Numbered from the stretch's first letter, positions 10,454 through 23,570 are shown. The stretch: 64,000 nt of DNA from Timema cristinae (GCA_039000515.1 JBCFYV010001001.1:3058358-3122357), one strand, 5' to 3'. Made by a program: numbers and translations. The notes: generated from the sequence alone by a model not told the origin.

Positions 10454-12400
10454 TTTGGCGTTCAAGGCTTAAAGAGTGGAACTAAACATCAGATAAGAAC
10501 GTTTATATATTCAACAACATTTTATTATCAATTATCTCCTATTCTATATAATTTCGGTATAATTAATGTCTCTAACCTTTATTAAACATTTTATGCCTTT
10601 ATTTCCCTGTTCACTTTCATTGGCTAAAATTTTAACTTTTCTTTTGACAATTCTGAACTTATTTAATTTAATATGTAACCTTTGAATATGTGGTTTTTTC
10701 ATGTGTATTGTATTATCTAATTTTAATATGTTTTCTGTATTTTAACTCTATTGTTCTTTTATACTCTATTTCACTCTTTAATAGGATTAAAGTTATAAAG
10801 TTTTTAATTATTTATAGGCTTAGCAGTATTCTGTTGTTCAATCTATCTTCTCATCCATGAGGTAATATATATTATATTCATATTTGTTATTATCAATATT
10901 TCATTCAGTTTCTTATAAACTCTATATGTTTTTTGTTAATTAAATTTTTGCTGTCTTTAACTTTTTCCTTATATTTAATATCTCTTATTATCTTTTCATT
11001 TTTAATTAGTTCCTTTTATTATTGGCTATTGGGAGTTCCTTGAATATTATTATCATAATTCTCCTTACTAATTCACAAGAATATAACTAATATTATTATC
11101 AATGCGTTTAAAATAATGAGAATATAGTAAAATTATATCAATGTTGACCGTAAAAAAAGTCTGTATTTTGTAAAAAGAAATTTCTATCAGAATTCTGATA
11201 AAGTTACTCCAAAGGAGTGGAGGTGATAAATAACATCTAACAGATTATTCTTTATTGCAAACATTGGTTAAAAGTCACTAATGTTAACCTATTAGGAAAT
11301 AGTTCTTATTTCTTTAGTATCATCAAAGGTGTTAATAAATGCTTCTAATAATACTTCCTTAAGGATTACTGTCTAATTGGCTTTTTAGTAAGTTATTAAA
11401 AGAGCAAAATATATTAATAAAACTTATTATGTTTTTTGTTTCGCGGTTGTGGCAACAAGAGATGTTATAGGCTATATAGTACATTAAATAATTAATTAGA
11501 AAGTATTATATTCACACTTGTGCTTTTTTAATGGTCATTAAAATAAAATAAAAATCTATAACTTACAGAAAGAGCCATACAAAATATTAGTTTCGAAATA
11601 AAAGTTTTTATTTCATGAACGGATGAACACAGCCGAGCAAGGTTTGTATGACGTCAATCAACCGTCGTTATTTCATCTGGTTCGATATCTTAATGTATGA
11701 TGAGAAGACAAACTTTTAGAAGCTCTTGTTTGTAAAGCAATTTTTAAAGTGCAAGCCACTCTCACAAAAAACAACAACATACAAACAGTTATATTTGTAA
11801 TTTCGTGTTTAAAACTATGTAAAAACGGCCAAATGAAATAAATAAAAATATTCTGTTATGAAAGTTTTGTCTCTCAAAAGTGTCAGTAGCTCATCATATG
11901 GTCTTAAAGCTCATATGGTTTGATAGATACATCTGGAAACTTTGGTGGATAAATCTGGTATATTTGGTGAATAGATCTGGTAACTTTTCTAGTTATCACT
12001 TTACCTACACGACGCCTAAGCTGGATGAACTGTATAAATGCATTGTGTTGTGTCGAGTGTTAGCTGGACCTGTCATGTGTATAATTTATTATGAAATGTG
12101 TAGGCCCTGTAACGAGCATAAAGTATTAACCCGGTTTCTGATGTTACCCGGCTGAAGGATGGAAACCTATCCCGGATGTGATAGGAGAGTGATCAGTGAT
12201 GACGTCATACAAGCAAGAGTTGGAGGGCGTATTTCCGGTAACTTTCCTGATTAATTATAGGTGAACAGCCGTTAGAATAGTAATGGATAATTTACAAGAA
12301 GTTAGGTCACGTCTAAAGCTCAAAGCGATCACTGGTAGTCGAAACAATTTGAAGTTAAAACAGCTTTATATTGTTCGTTACTTGGCCCACTTTTACCATG
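10454..12400. other. Very AT-rich stretch without a gene
   Basis: Stops are dense in all frames. There are no repeats of known family and no RNA gene. The only GC-rich patch, near 12130-12240, has no recognisable feature. Confidence 0.45.
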
Positions 12401-12408
12401 ATTTTTAA

Positions 12409-12790
12409 GGTGTAAAGAAGGACACGCGAGAAAAAGAACAGTGTTCTATACATTTTTAAAACAAACAACTTTTTTGTCCAAAATAAATAAAGTATTGCTA
12501 AAGTATATAAACTTAGCTTGATTTTCTACACATGATAATCTCAACAGTTTTTTAATATTTGTCATTAACATGGCGGAATTTGATGACTAAATTTCAAATG
12601 AAGATAAAATGTGATCATCAAATTCTAGGGCACTCTTAACAGATATTCAACAACTGTTGAGAATACCAAGTGTGAAGAAAAATAAATGCTCTGTCTCTAC
12701 TGGAGAAGTATTCTATTTATTTTGTAAGAAAAAAAAAATATATAAACTGCAAAAATACTGTTCTTAACTCGCAATACTTACCTTCCCACC
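12409..12790. mobile_element. TTAA-flanked MITE family M1, copy 1
   Basis: Ends are 'ggtgtaaagaagg' on the left and 'ccttcccacc' on the right, with TTAA on both sides (12405-12408, 12791-12794). Internally it has the family landmarks 'tcaacag' and 'cagatattcaacaactgttg', plus the 'tactggaga' block. At 382 bp it is the same length as the copy at 56083. Non-coding. Confidence 0.8.
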
Positions 12791-12799
12791 TTAAGGGTT

Positions 12800-13480
12800 C
12801 GACGCATACGGGTCTAAAATTCGAAACGCTTTAAAGCTCAGTGAATTGTATTTAGTTGTGCTCGACGCTGAAACACAATCCTTTGTTTTACGTGGAAACA
12901 TTTGTTTGTGCGCTTGCGCCAGTCCTAGCTTCGATCTCAAGTTTTTTTCCTATTTATTGCTTATGGTTAGAGCTCCGTAAAAATTATTTTATTTTTAGTT
13001 AAATTTCGTTTTTTAAATCTCACTTTTTGGTGTTATTTCGTGTCTATTCAAAATTACATATTATCTGAGTTGTTTAAATATTATTTACTATTGAGACAAT
13101 GTATAAAAAATTAAAATTTATTATTAAAAACTTTTATATTTGCTTTCAAATTCTTTTTCAAGTTTGTCTGCATATTTCACAATTTTGTAGCCTAAAGTTA
13201 GCTTACACTACAACAAAATACTAATCTAATTACAGCAGGGTCAAAATTTCTGCTTAACTTCTTCTTAATTTCATGTTTATTCAAAGATTTTTTTTTTAGT
13301 AAAGGCGATGTTATTTTGTTTTATAGGAGGATTTCATGTAACAAGACGATTTCGTTTTATTTCGCTTTTCAAAAAAAAAATTGTAACTCATATCTAAAAA
13401 CTTTCAAAGAAAAAAATACTTTACTCCATCTTTGTATGATACTTTTCGTTTTATCGCGTCTCACCATTTTTACAGGGCTC
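12800..13480. other. AT-rich stretch without a gene
   Basis: No gene or RNA supported. Short A and T runs only. Confidence 0.4.
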
Positions 13481-13482
13481 TA

Positions 13483-13670
13483 CAGTAGCCCCATGGCTTC
13501 TTTGGTGCTGATTGACAGCTCACAGATGACTACTGATAGCTCTGAAAAGTAACTAGACCAAATTATGTATCCCTACGCCAAACCATATGATCTGCAAAAA
13601 CATTTATTTAGTAGCTGTCACTTCTGAAAGTCAAATTTTACGTATATACAAGAAACCTATTTGACTGTTT
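13483..13670 (-). mobile_element. MITE family M2, copy 2, one end lost
   Basis: Starts 'cagtagccccatggcttc' after a TA and follows the reverse complement of the M2 copy at 2050, including 'aaattatgtatccctacgcc' and 'tagctgtcacttctga'. The second terminal repeat is missing after about 13670. Confidence 0.75.
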
Positions 13671-13948
13671 TATTTATTTTTTATTTATTGTTGACCTTGA
13701 TATGTTGATGGCCTAGTAATAATTATAATTTTTTCTATAATTTAAAATTAAAAAACAACAATATTTAATCCCATATTGGTTTTTATTATAATCAATAAAT
13801 TATTTTTTAATAAAAAAATTGTTTCCAATAATTTGTTGTTATTAGTAGGCCTACTATTAACAACATTATAAATGTGGAAAATCTAAATGTGTAGTATTAC
13901 ACATAAAAAAACAGTCAAAAACCTTTTTAACAGTATTACATCATATCG

Positions 13949-14212
13949 GTGATCTGGCGGTCTAGGAGTAAGGTGTCGGATTTCTGTGCTGGGGTCCGGG
14001 GTTCAATCCCCGGTCCCGGCACAGATTTATCTGATTTCCAAACCCTTCCTTCACCTCTGACAAGACATCTTGTTAATGTGGGGAATGCCAGGTCTCCACC
14101 GTGGTTCGGATTCCACGTTAAACTGTAGGTCCTTCATTTCATCTCACAATCACCCTACCATTACACATTAGCGTAAGTGCGTATAACCCGAACGGGTAGT
14201 AAGACGCGGTGC

Positions 14213-14244
<32 letters not shown>
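13949..14244 (+). mobile_element. SINE-B, full length
   Basis: The head 'ggtgatctggcggtctagga' is tRNA-like, with a B-box 'gggttcaatccccgg'. It is followed by the B-specific body ('cacagatttatctg', 'acaagacatcttg', 'ccaccgtggttcgga'), then the 3' domain shared with SINE-A and about ten AAT units. No clear target duplication. Confidence 0.9.
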
Positions 14245-14246
<2 letters not shown>

Positions 14247-17150
14247 CCTATAAACCTATTAGAAAACATTCTAAAAATGTTTAAAGTAATGAGTGGTAAT
14301 AAAGTTAAAACTCAGATAGAAAACTCAGGAATAACTATAACAAAGTATATATATTTTCAGTTGAATGAATTAGATAGTTTTAAAATCTGTATATGAATTA
14401 AGTAATTTTTAATATTCAAAAGATTGAATATATTTTGCTTTTAATGTGCTACAAAATGTAATATATAAAATTTTTCAATAAACATCAACAACAACGATCA
14501 ACATCACCAACTGAATTAAAACATGGGTTGACGACAAGTCTAAAATACACATATAACATATTAAAATTTAATTACAAAACTTAGATACAACAAATTAAGG
14601 ACAAAAACAAAGTTTAAAGATCAACAGTGCTGTAAGTTAGGTAATAAAATTGAATTAGTTGGTTAGCATCTCCCAATAAGGTTTAATAAAGTAATGAAAA
14701 TATTCTAGTGACAACGTTTAGGAAGAATATAATAATTTTAATTTTATGGCTATGTATAAAATATAAGCCTTATCTTGGTTCAGTCTCATTACTCCTTGTG
14801 GTAATTAGCCATTAGAATGATGCTGACTTATATTCTTCCGACATGTTTCTGTATAAAAATATCATAATCATGGACAACGTAAAATGAAATTAAATAACCA
14901 CGAAGAAAACTTGAGAATTAAATTGTAGGAAAATCGTTGATAAATTACTGTTTTATTAATGAATTTGTAAAATACATTTAATAAACAAACAAACTTACCA
15001 ACGTCTAGGTTTAGCCTAGAGGGCAACAAAACACAATCTTGGGGTAAAAAGATTTATTTAATAGTCTTGATACACTTAAATTTTCGAATAATGTATATCG
15101 GTCACTGAGAAACACTCGCTATCTTTTTTTTTTATCACGCGGTTCAATGTCATATTAGATAAATAATGATTTAAAGATCACTATAAAACCGTTTATTTTC
15201 CAAGGATAACACGCTCATACACCGAAATAATATTCACAAAAGAACACACAGATTACTTACTAAGTAGCCGAATTAATTAAAAAAAAAAGACAGTGTATTA
15301 TTCAAATTTGTAATACAAATTATTAACGGTAGACACGCTTTAATGTTATATTTAAATTGGCCGGGAATTATTATTAAAGGTGGATAGATGAAAATACAAC
15401 ACATTTAGAAAATGGAGACTGTTTGCTTTACTATAACTGATGCTTTCATTTTGATTCGTATAAAGTTGTTCCTTTATTTATCTACCTGTGACTGATTCTC
15501 CATGGCCGTCCGTAATGATGTACCTTGAGATTAAAGTTGATTCAAAATCTCCGGAGTCTTACAGACTACGGACTTGCAGTTCGGGTCCAGGTGAACAGAG
15601 CAGTCTCTTTCTGTGGAGTCTTCTTACTGACTATGTACAGTCCAATTTTCATAGGAAGGCTCTGACTGCTAAAAAAGTTACTAGAGCTACTTTCATGTGT
15701 TCATATGACAAGTCATATTATCTGCAGCTGTCACATTTGGTAGGTATTATCGATAACTATAAAACAATAATAATAATCATATATTAAAATATTGTCAATG
15801 CTGACAGATAACAAACGTTAGTATTTTATAAAAGACTCTTCCTATTAAAATTAGTCTATAGACAGGTTATTCAGTGTAGGCCTACCCTAAGATGTCTGAC
15901 CTTGTCGCCTAACAGGAGGACTTGGTAGACCACTTAGCGGCCTTACAAACACTTGCTAGGATCGTGATCTTTGTGTTTGGTTTATCTTGTCGTTTTGAAA
16001 CGCTTGCTGCTGTCCCAACCACAAGGGCGATAATTCCTTACTTAATTCAATACAAGTCAACTAGCACAGTGCGAACGAGCACGGAGAATATTACTAAGAT
16101 AGTTTGATATGGAAACTTGTGCGTTAGTTCGTCAACAACGCAGATCAGCGATGTTTAAAGTAGAGACGCACGCGCAGAAGAAATACAAAGTGGTCTTACA
16201 TTAAACAAATAAAACAAAGATTTACTCTCTCTCTCTCTCTTAAACAAATATAAAACAAATATGGCAAACCCGAGTAATTTCGCAGTATTACGGTTAACTG
16301 CCTTAAGCGCCTACATGAAGTAATACATAAATTTTGTAAAAGCAGTGAAATGTAATTAAGGTATGAAATGATGTGTTTAAATAAAGCCTTTTTAATTAAT
16401 AATTCACAGTATTAATTGATATTATAGAGCGAAATTAAAGACCATTGATTTTTGTGTACATTGAATCACCCGTTTAGTTTCGCAATACTGCTAAAGATTT
16501 TTTCAAAATATTCTAGCAATTTAGTAAAATATTACAAATATATACAAATATTACTTAGAAGTTATGTTTACCTGTGAAACTATATTTAGTTATTATTGAA
16601 GAAAAATGTTGTATAGATTTTCATTTTATAATAGCAAACAATAATCAAGTAGAAAAAAACAAAACAATTTTGCATGTTGCTTATTTTAAACTAGCTTTGA
16701 AATAGAAGAAACAAATGTTACGAAATGTAAATAGTTTAAACATGATCAATTAACTACTCTCTGAAAAAAAAAAAAATCACAATTTATCATCGGAGTCGGT
16801 ATTTGTACAAAAAAAAGCAAACAAAATGCATGCAGTAGGATAATCCTTAACACTTCTTGGCATTGGTTACAATCTTTGTAAATTTACATCACAGGTAGAA
16901 CTAGTATTTTCATCACCTTTAGATACCTGATACGTTTGTTTGGCACATTTCCTTATGATTCCGGAAGTGGAAAGAGTTGTCAGTAGACCTAAAGAAGTTT
17001 CCACGTAATAATTTTTAATCCTGTTTTCTTTATTTTTGAAGGACCAATTACAGGATCATTAACATCTTCCACATTTTCAGCTGTACATTAGTTTCATTCT
17101 CCCGTCCATGGGCGAAGAGAGGGAGGTTATGGAGTTCAACCCCCCTCCAC
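14245..17150. other. AT-rich stretch without a gene
   Basis: No coding gene supported. A short CT run lies at about 16225-16240. The part at 15700-15860 weakly resembles 56690-56800 ('agctgtcac..t' then 'ttcctatta'), suggesting an old dispersed repeat. Confidence 0.4.
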
Positions 17151-17172
17151 CCCAAAAATTTCTTAAATTCTT

Positions 17173-17451
17173 GGTGGCCTGGTGGTCTAGGGTAAGGTGT
17201 CGGACTTCTGTGCTGGCGGCCGGGGTTCAATCCTCGGTCCCGGCACAGATTTATCTGATAACCAAACCCTTCCTTCACCTCTGACAAGACATCTTGTGAA
17301 TGTGGGGAATGCCAGGCCTCCACCGTGGTTCGGATCCCACGTTAAATTGTAGGTCCTCCATTTAATCTCACAATCACCCTACCATTACACATTAGCGTAA
17401 GAGCGTATAACCCGAACGGGTAGTAAGACGCGGTGCTAATAATAATAATAA
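17173..17451 (+). mobile_element. SINE-B, full length
   Basis: Complete head, body, shared 3' domain and short AAT tail. A perfect 12-bp target duplication (tcttaaattctt) lies at 17161-17172 and 17452-17463, which fixes both ends and shows the head starts at 'ggtggcctggtgg'. Confidence 0.94.
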
Positions 17452-17489
17452 TCTTAAATTCTTAATAGTTTAAAGATGAACTTGTATCA

Positions 17490-18130
17490 AACTTCAAACA
17501 ACTTAAAGGGGCATTTAATAATAAAAAAATTGTCAGGGAAGGACTCCTCTAAATAGTTTACAGAGGCATTTAATTTAAAAAAAATCCAGGCAAATATCAC
17601 TATAAATACCTAGTGGGGGCAACTTCAATTAGCTTCTAAAAGCATTAAATTTTCAAAAATGTATATGGTGAAAACATCCAGGCGAGGACCATTCCAAATA
17701 GCTTTTAAGAGCATCCATTTAAAAAAAAATTGCTGGTGGAAGACCACTTCAAATAAATTCCTGAGGCATCTGATTTTAGAGGGAAAAAAATCCGTTAACG
17801 AACACACTATCTAAATATCTTTTAGAGCATTCCGGATTAAAAATATCTGGGAATCCGATTCATAAAAACAAACTTGGTTAACTATTCTTAAAATAGATTT
17901 AAAAGCATCAACATTTCCAAACTTTTACGAAGGAGGACTAGATACTTCAAATAGCTTCTGGAAGTATCCAAATTTCAAAAAATGTTGGGGTAGGGGGGAT
18001 AATATTCTAAATAGTGGTTACAAAAGTATGATTTTCAAAATTTCTCCAAACGAGTGAGACTACAAATAGTTTCTAGGAGCATCCAATTTTCTAACATTAA
18101 CTGGGGGAGAGGAGGGTAGAAGGTTCTAGA
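17490..18130. repeat. Old, degenerate tandem repeat, unit about 60-70 bp
   Basis: About ten diverged units share 'aaatagcttctaggagcatcc', then 'attttcaaaaa', then a G-rich 'gggg.ggacca' block. Unit starts are visible near 17552, 17630, 17696, 17751, 17810, 17955, 18018 and 18064. Spacing varies because of indels. Non-coding. Confidence 0.7.
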
Positions 18131-18485
18131 AAACTTGTTTGTTACTTCCTCCCCTTACACAAATACAGTTTTCCCACCACTAGTGTATAAAATTCATATT
18201 GTCTTATTTCTTATTTCTCTTTCACATGAAAGGTATTTTTTATCATGCGATGTTTTTGTCGAGCGAACTTTAATTAGCGCAATAAGTTCAGAAGTTGCTT
18301 TCAGACGAGAGGGAAAATACCGGTTGTTTCCCATGTTTCCTTGTGCTTTTGACGTAGTGTAGGGCACATGTAACGACGTAACGTATGATGACTACATACT
18401 TTTTGTCAAGCAGAATAAAATATGTAAAAATAAAAGGTGGTTCTGGGTACACCCTGTTTGGTTGTAGATTACTTGAAGGTGATTT

Positions 18486-19268
18486 TATAATTCATTCACG
18501 ACCTTAATTTACTTGATGACAGCTCAAAAAGTTACTAGATAGTCCCAAATGTATCCCTACGCCAACAGCTGACATCTGTCACTTTGGATAACTGTAATGA
18601 AAACGTATGATAATGTATGAATTTGATAGTTAACTACAGTATATTAGGCAAATATTATTCATATAATTATTTGAGGTCGGGCATAAAGCATATTTATCGT
18701 TTTATTCCACTTAAAAATTGTTATTCACATCACCTTCACAAAAGGTCTAATGAATGTAGCTTCAAAATGGCGACGGACGAATTTAAACCATGTGGTTGAA
18801 CATGACGGAGACAAGTTTTTTTACAAAGATGCACCTAGGCAGTGGATAAAAATATTTTATAAAGTTAAATATTTAGAAATACGATAAAATAATCATAAAA
18901 TAATATATTGTATACATAAAAGACAAGTATTTTCTCTTTTCCAAGTAAACACGATGCCTGTATTAAAAGGTATTAATGTATTCACTATATTACATATAGT
19001 CAATAACGTTTCAAAACGGAGAATAAGTACTTTTATTTGTGTTTAAAATATTGTTTCGAGTTGGATAAAAGTAAATTATTAAAAGTAATGAAATAGTATG
19101 AGAATACTTAAGTTTACGTTATTTTAAACGTAAAATATAACAGGCAATTAAAAATCGTAACATTTACAACAAAACAGTAATCTTTTACAAGTGTTGGAAA
19201 CCCAAAACCTAAGCATATGACTTTTCAGCTGTCATTCAGGTAGAAACCTATCACGTAACAGACTCTAG
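18486..19268 (+). repeat. Dispersed repeat R790, copy 1
   Basis: Aligns in the same orientation with 60353-61157 from 'tataattcattcacgacc' to 'gactctag'. Shared landmarks include 'caacagctgacatctgtcac', 'gcttcaaaatggcg' and 'attgtttcgagttggataaa'. Near its ends 'gatgacagct' and 'agctgtcattc' are inverted, so a DNA element is possible. 'tgtatccctacgcc' is also found in MITE M2. Confidence 0.85.
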
Positions 19269-19644
19269 TTTAACTTTTTCTAGACTACATCAGTGTGACT
19301 ATAAGTTTTTCAAGTATGTTCACATGTCTGTGGCAACATTTGACGAATTGTTTCATTGTGTGTCATCAACTTGATTGAAAGCCGATACAAATCTGAGAAA
19401 TGCAGTCTCACCATCTGTAGAAGTGGCATTTACGTTAAGGTAAGACATTTTGCTTGTCAACTTAATACATGTCACCTAATTATTGAAAAGGACGTAAATA
19501 ATATTTTTGTATGTTTATCATGTACAAACCAACAATGTACAGTACTTTGAAGGCCCAATTTTTATCACAAACTATTGCTATCCGATACATTCTAACTCGA
19601 AAGAGCTCCAACAGTAGAATGCTAATCGCGATTTATTCCCTCTC

Positions 19645-19906
19645 ACACGCCTCGGTGGCGTAGTTGGCTAACGCGCTTGTCGTGTTGAGCTCGACTGCTG
19701 AAGACGGGGAGATCGAGGTTCGAATCTCGGTCGGGTGAACTAGGAGTTTTTTCCCCTTAAATGGTTTTCCACTCTCCCTCCACGCAAATGCGGGTTTACT
19801 TCCTCTAATTCAACCTTCCCAATTCCTAATCCACTAGCGTAATTAGTACTTAAAGCGTATAGCCCGAACGGGTAGTAAGATGCGGTGCTAAATAATAATA
19901 ATAATA
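19645..19906 (+). mobile_element. SINE-A, full length
   Basis: Complete tRNA-like head with B-box 'ggttcgaatctcgg', body, shared 3' domain and AAT tail. A 10-bp target duplication (attccctctc) lies at 19635-19644 and 19907-19916. Confidence 0.93.
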
Positions 19907-19919
19907 ATTCCCTCTCCTC

Positions 19920-21845
19920 TGAAAGCATGTATCTCATGGTCGATGTGCAGTATTTTCCCCGCGCGACCAATAATCTTGTCGCTAGAAACAAGCGACTGTT
20001 CTAGCTGTGGCGAGGGAATTTTACCTCATGATATTTCCTCTCCTTGTGTGAACGCTTCCATTTGAACCAATTTATCTCAGCGGATAAAATACCTCTCGTG
20101 TGAAAGGACACTGGATTTTAGGGTTTGATCATACGTAAATCTTAAGATCATGTCATAAACTTACGGTTTTGAAAACCCTGCTCCTCAATTAAATTCTACC
20201 TATGCCCATGTTTCCATTTATAGGATTATTTGTTTAAAACCTATTAATTTTATTAGTTTTGTAAACAATTATCTACACCCCAAACAAAATTTAAAACGTT
20301 CACTTTAAATAAATAAATAAATAAAATAAAAATATTAATTAAATAAATCTTACAGGACGTTTAAAGCACTTACCATTAATTTATTGCCAAAAACCGCAAG
20401 AAAAGATTGACAGGCAACAATAATTTACAAGTTGACTTCTTTAGAAAATAATGCAAACTGTAGCTTTTAATATCAATGATGCTGTAGGTAAAATAATAAT
20501 ATAAAGATTGGTACTTAAATTCGACAAAATAAGGTTTAAAATTTTCAAAATAGATAAGAGAGTTTCATAAATAAGCGAAAAACACAATTTACAAACATTA
20601 ATTATTGAAGTTCCAATAACATCAGCTAGAATGCACCAATACTTAACAACGAAAATTTGACGTTGTTTCTTAAGTACTGCGATCTAAAAAAAGTATTTTA
20701 TGAAACCATACTCTCTGACTTATTTATTAATTAATTAAATATGATATATTACAAAATTAGCCACACTGCGAGATTACCCTGATTTTCCTTAAAGTTTGAT
20801 TTAAAAAAAAAAAATTGAGGTGGTTACGATTGTAGCTAAGAGATTTTTACTGTGAAATTTTTATAAAATTAGACTTTCTAGTTAAAGGGTTACTCATCAA
20901 AGGCTATCCAATTTACGTAAATTTTGACCTTTCGATGTTTAATATCAAACAAAACATGTATTTCCCCCCTAACCACCATGATGAGAACTTGAAAACTACC
21001 CCTCTCCCAGCTCTTTATTTGGTGCACCATCCCACTCGTGTAAGAAATGAGCTGTTATTATTTTTAACCAAAGATACATTTTTATTTACCTTTATAGGTC
21101 TACAATGATACACAAACCATGGTTTCCAGGGAGAAGTAAGCAAAGAAGGATTTTACGGATATCGCTAGTGAAATCTGTTTTCGTTGAAAGCCACTATTTT
21201 TGTCAAATAGTCTAGTATTCATGTAGTTGAAATTATGAGAAAAACGGGTAAGAGATTTTAACAAAAAAACAACACTTTTTGAATTTTCCAGTTTTTTGAT
21301 TTTTCTGTTCCCATGAGACAATCCGTCTACCTTCCTGGCAAGTGTTAGTTTACAGCTCATATGCAAGTGGGCTTTCTTTTATGGACAGATGTACTTCAGT
21401 TTTATATAGTCTAATATAATATAGAAATAATTGATTGTTTCGAAATACATATAAAACATTTAATTATTTATATATACACAACACATTTTATGAGAAACAT
21501 TTCGGTTACATTAACAATCCTAAAGATAAGGATGAAAACTGTGATCACATAACTCACGTCGTAATTCTCTTAGTAGCTGGTTATTTCATGATAACTGTCA
21601 TCATAACTTGAGAACTAATTTATATACTGAGGTAATTACGAAAATATCACACGTGTGTATGGGGCATTGTAAACACGTGGCCAAGCGTTGCAATTATAAT
21701 ATTCAGTATGAAAACCGTTTATAATAAATAAAGTACCATTATCTCCGTTATAAATACATTTTTCAATTTTTAATATCGTCCTACAACCCATCCAGGTATG
21801 TGTACTAACTACGCTAATGTACGAGTGATGGGGCGATGTACCGTA
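19920..21845. other. AT-rich stretch without a gene
   Basis: No gene supported. It holds the diverged repeat at 20860-21030 listed separately. Confidence 0.4.
20860..21030 (+). repeat. Dispersed repeat, pair with 4490-4660
   Basis: Same ordered blocks as at 4.5 kb ('gactttctagttaaagg', 'tcaaaggctat', 'gtatttccc', 'atgagaac', 'cctctccca'). Element class unknown. Confidence 0.6.
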
Positions 21846-21849
21846 CCAA

Positions 21850-23560
21850 CATTTCAAATCTCTCCAAATATATATCCTCTTCTTTCCTCATGGTCCATGT
21901 TTTAGCTCCATACAAAGCGATGCTCCAAATGTAACATTTCCACCAGTTTATTCCTCATGTCCAGGTCCAGTTTATTAGCCATTAATATCATATTCTTGTT
22001 GAAAGCAGTCTTGACCATTGCTCTCCAGGTCCAGTTTATTGGCCAGTAATATCATATTCTTGTTGAAAGCAGCCTTGACCATTGTTCTTCAGGTCCAGTT
22101 TATTAGCCAGTAATATCATATTCTTGTTGAAAGCAGTCTTGACCATTGCTCTCCAGGTCCAGTTTATTGGCCAGTAATATCATATTCTTGTTGAAAGCAG
22201 CCTTGACCATTGTTCTTCAGGTCCAGTTTATTAGCCATTAATATCATATTCTTGTTGAAAGCAGTCTTGACCATTGCTCTCCAGGTCCAGTTTATTGGCC
22301 AGTAATATCATATTCTTGTTGAAAGCAGCCTTGACCATTGTTCTTCAGGTCCAGTTTATTAGCCAGTAATATCATATTCTTGTTGAAAGCAGCCTTGACC
22401 AGTGCTCTCCAGGTCCAGTGGCCAGTAATATCATATTCTTGTTGAAAGCAGCCTTGACCATTGTTCTTCAGGTCCAGTTTATTAGCCAGTAATATCATAT
22501 TCTTGTTGAAAGCAGTCTTGACCATTGCTCTCCAGGTCCAGTTTATTGGCCAGTAATATCATATTCTTGTTGAAAGCAGCCTTGACCATTGTTCTTCAGG
22601 TCCAGTTTATTAGCCAGTAATATCATATTCTTGTTGAAAGCAGTCTTGACCATTGCTCTCCAGGTCCAGTTTATTGGCCAGTAATATCATATTCTTGTTG
22701 AAAGCAGCCTTGACCATTGTTCTTCAGGTCCAGTTTATTAGCCATTAATATCATATTCTTGTTGAAAGCAGTCTTGACCATTGCTCTCCAGGTCCAGTTT
22801 ATTGGCCAGTAATATCATATTCTTGTTGAAAGCAGCCTTGACCATTGTTCTTCAGGTCCAGTTTATTAGCCAGTAATATCATATTCTTGTTGAAAGCAGT
22901 CTTGACCATTGCTCTCCAGGTCCAGTTTATTGGCCAGTAATATCATATTCTTGTTGAAAGCAGCCTTGACCATTGTTCTTCAGGTCCAGTTTATTAGCCA
23001 TTAATATCATATTCTTGTTGAAAGCAGTCTTGACCATTGCTCTCCAGGTCCAGTTTATTAGCCAGTAATATCATATTCTTGTTGAAAGCAGTCTTGACCA
23101 TTGCTCTCCAGGTCCAGTTTATTAGCCAGTAATATCATATTCTTGTTGAAAGCAGTCTTGACCATTGCTCTCCAGGTCCAGTTTATTAGCCAGTAATATC
23201 ATATTCTTGTTGAAAGCAGTCTTGGCCATTGCTCTCCAGGTCCAGTTTATTGGCCAGTAATATCATATTCTTGTTGAAAGCAGTCTTGACCATTAATATG
23301 TTTGACTTTATCCCTTGTATACGCTGTTCGTCTGTCGCACCTAAACTTACTAGATATTATATGAAATGTTCCACACCTTCCATCTGCTGAATTGCCACCT
23401 TGATATTCAATGGTTCTTATCTCTGGGATATCCTCATTACCTTAGACTTCTCGATGTTAATTTCCATTTCATACTTTCTTCCGGTTTCAACAAGCTTCTT
23501 CTTCTTAGTTTGAATCTTTCTTCCTTTACCATTACTACCAAGCTGTATGTATGAATAGTA
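21850..23560 (-). pseudogene. LINE reverse transcriptase (C-terminal half) interrupted by an internal 64-bp expansion
   Basis: On the minus strand, 23550-23310 reads 'GRKYEMEINIEKSKVM' followed by a decayed 'IKV...VEHF' stretch. At 21960-21870 the frame gives 'ANKLDLDMRNKLV', then after a one-base shift 'CYIWSIALYGAKTWTMRKE' and 'LERFEML'. These are the post-palm and thumb landmarks of a LINE ORF2 of the kind with an 'SIALYGAETWTLRK' signature. Between them the segment encoding roughly 'VKTAFNKNMILLANKLDL' is repeated about 21 times. A second remnant of the same family is at 28972. Stops and frameshifts make it non-functional. Confidence 0.8.
21959..23294 (-). repeat. 64-bp tandem array with 128-bp higher-order pattern
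   Basis: About 21 units of 64 bp. For much of the array two variants alternate: one with 'ctctccaggtcc' and 'attggcc', the other with 'ttcttcaggtcc' and 'attagcc'. This gives a 128-bp dimer. The last four or so units are mostly one type. One unit near 22410 lacks about 8 bp. The unit derives from LINE coding sequence (previous entry), and 64 is not a multiple of three, so the frame shifts each unit. Confidence 0.93.
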
Positions 23561-23570
23561 CTCAACCCGA

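Noticed and set aside
13949..14025. True tRNA genes at SINE heads (also at 6200, 17175, 45905)
   Set aside because: A and B boxes are present, but acceptor ends do not pair and each head is followed by a SINE body, tail and often a target duplication.
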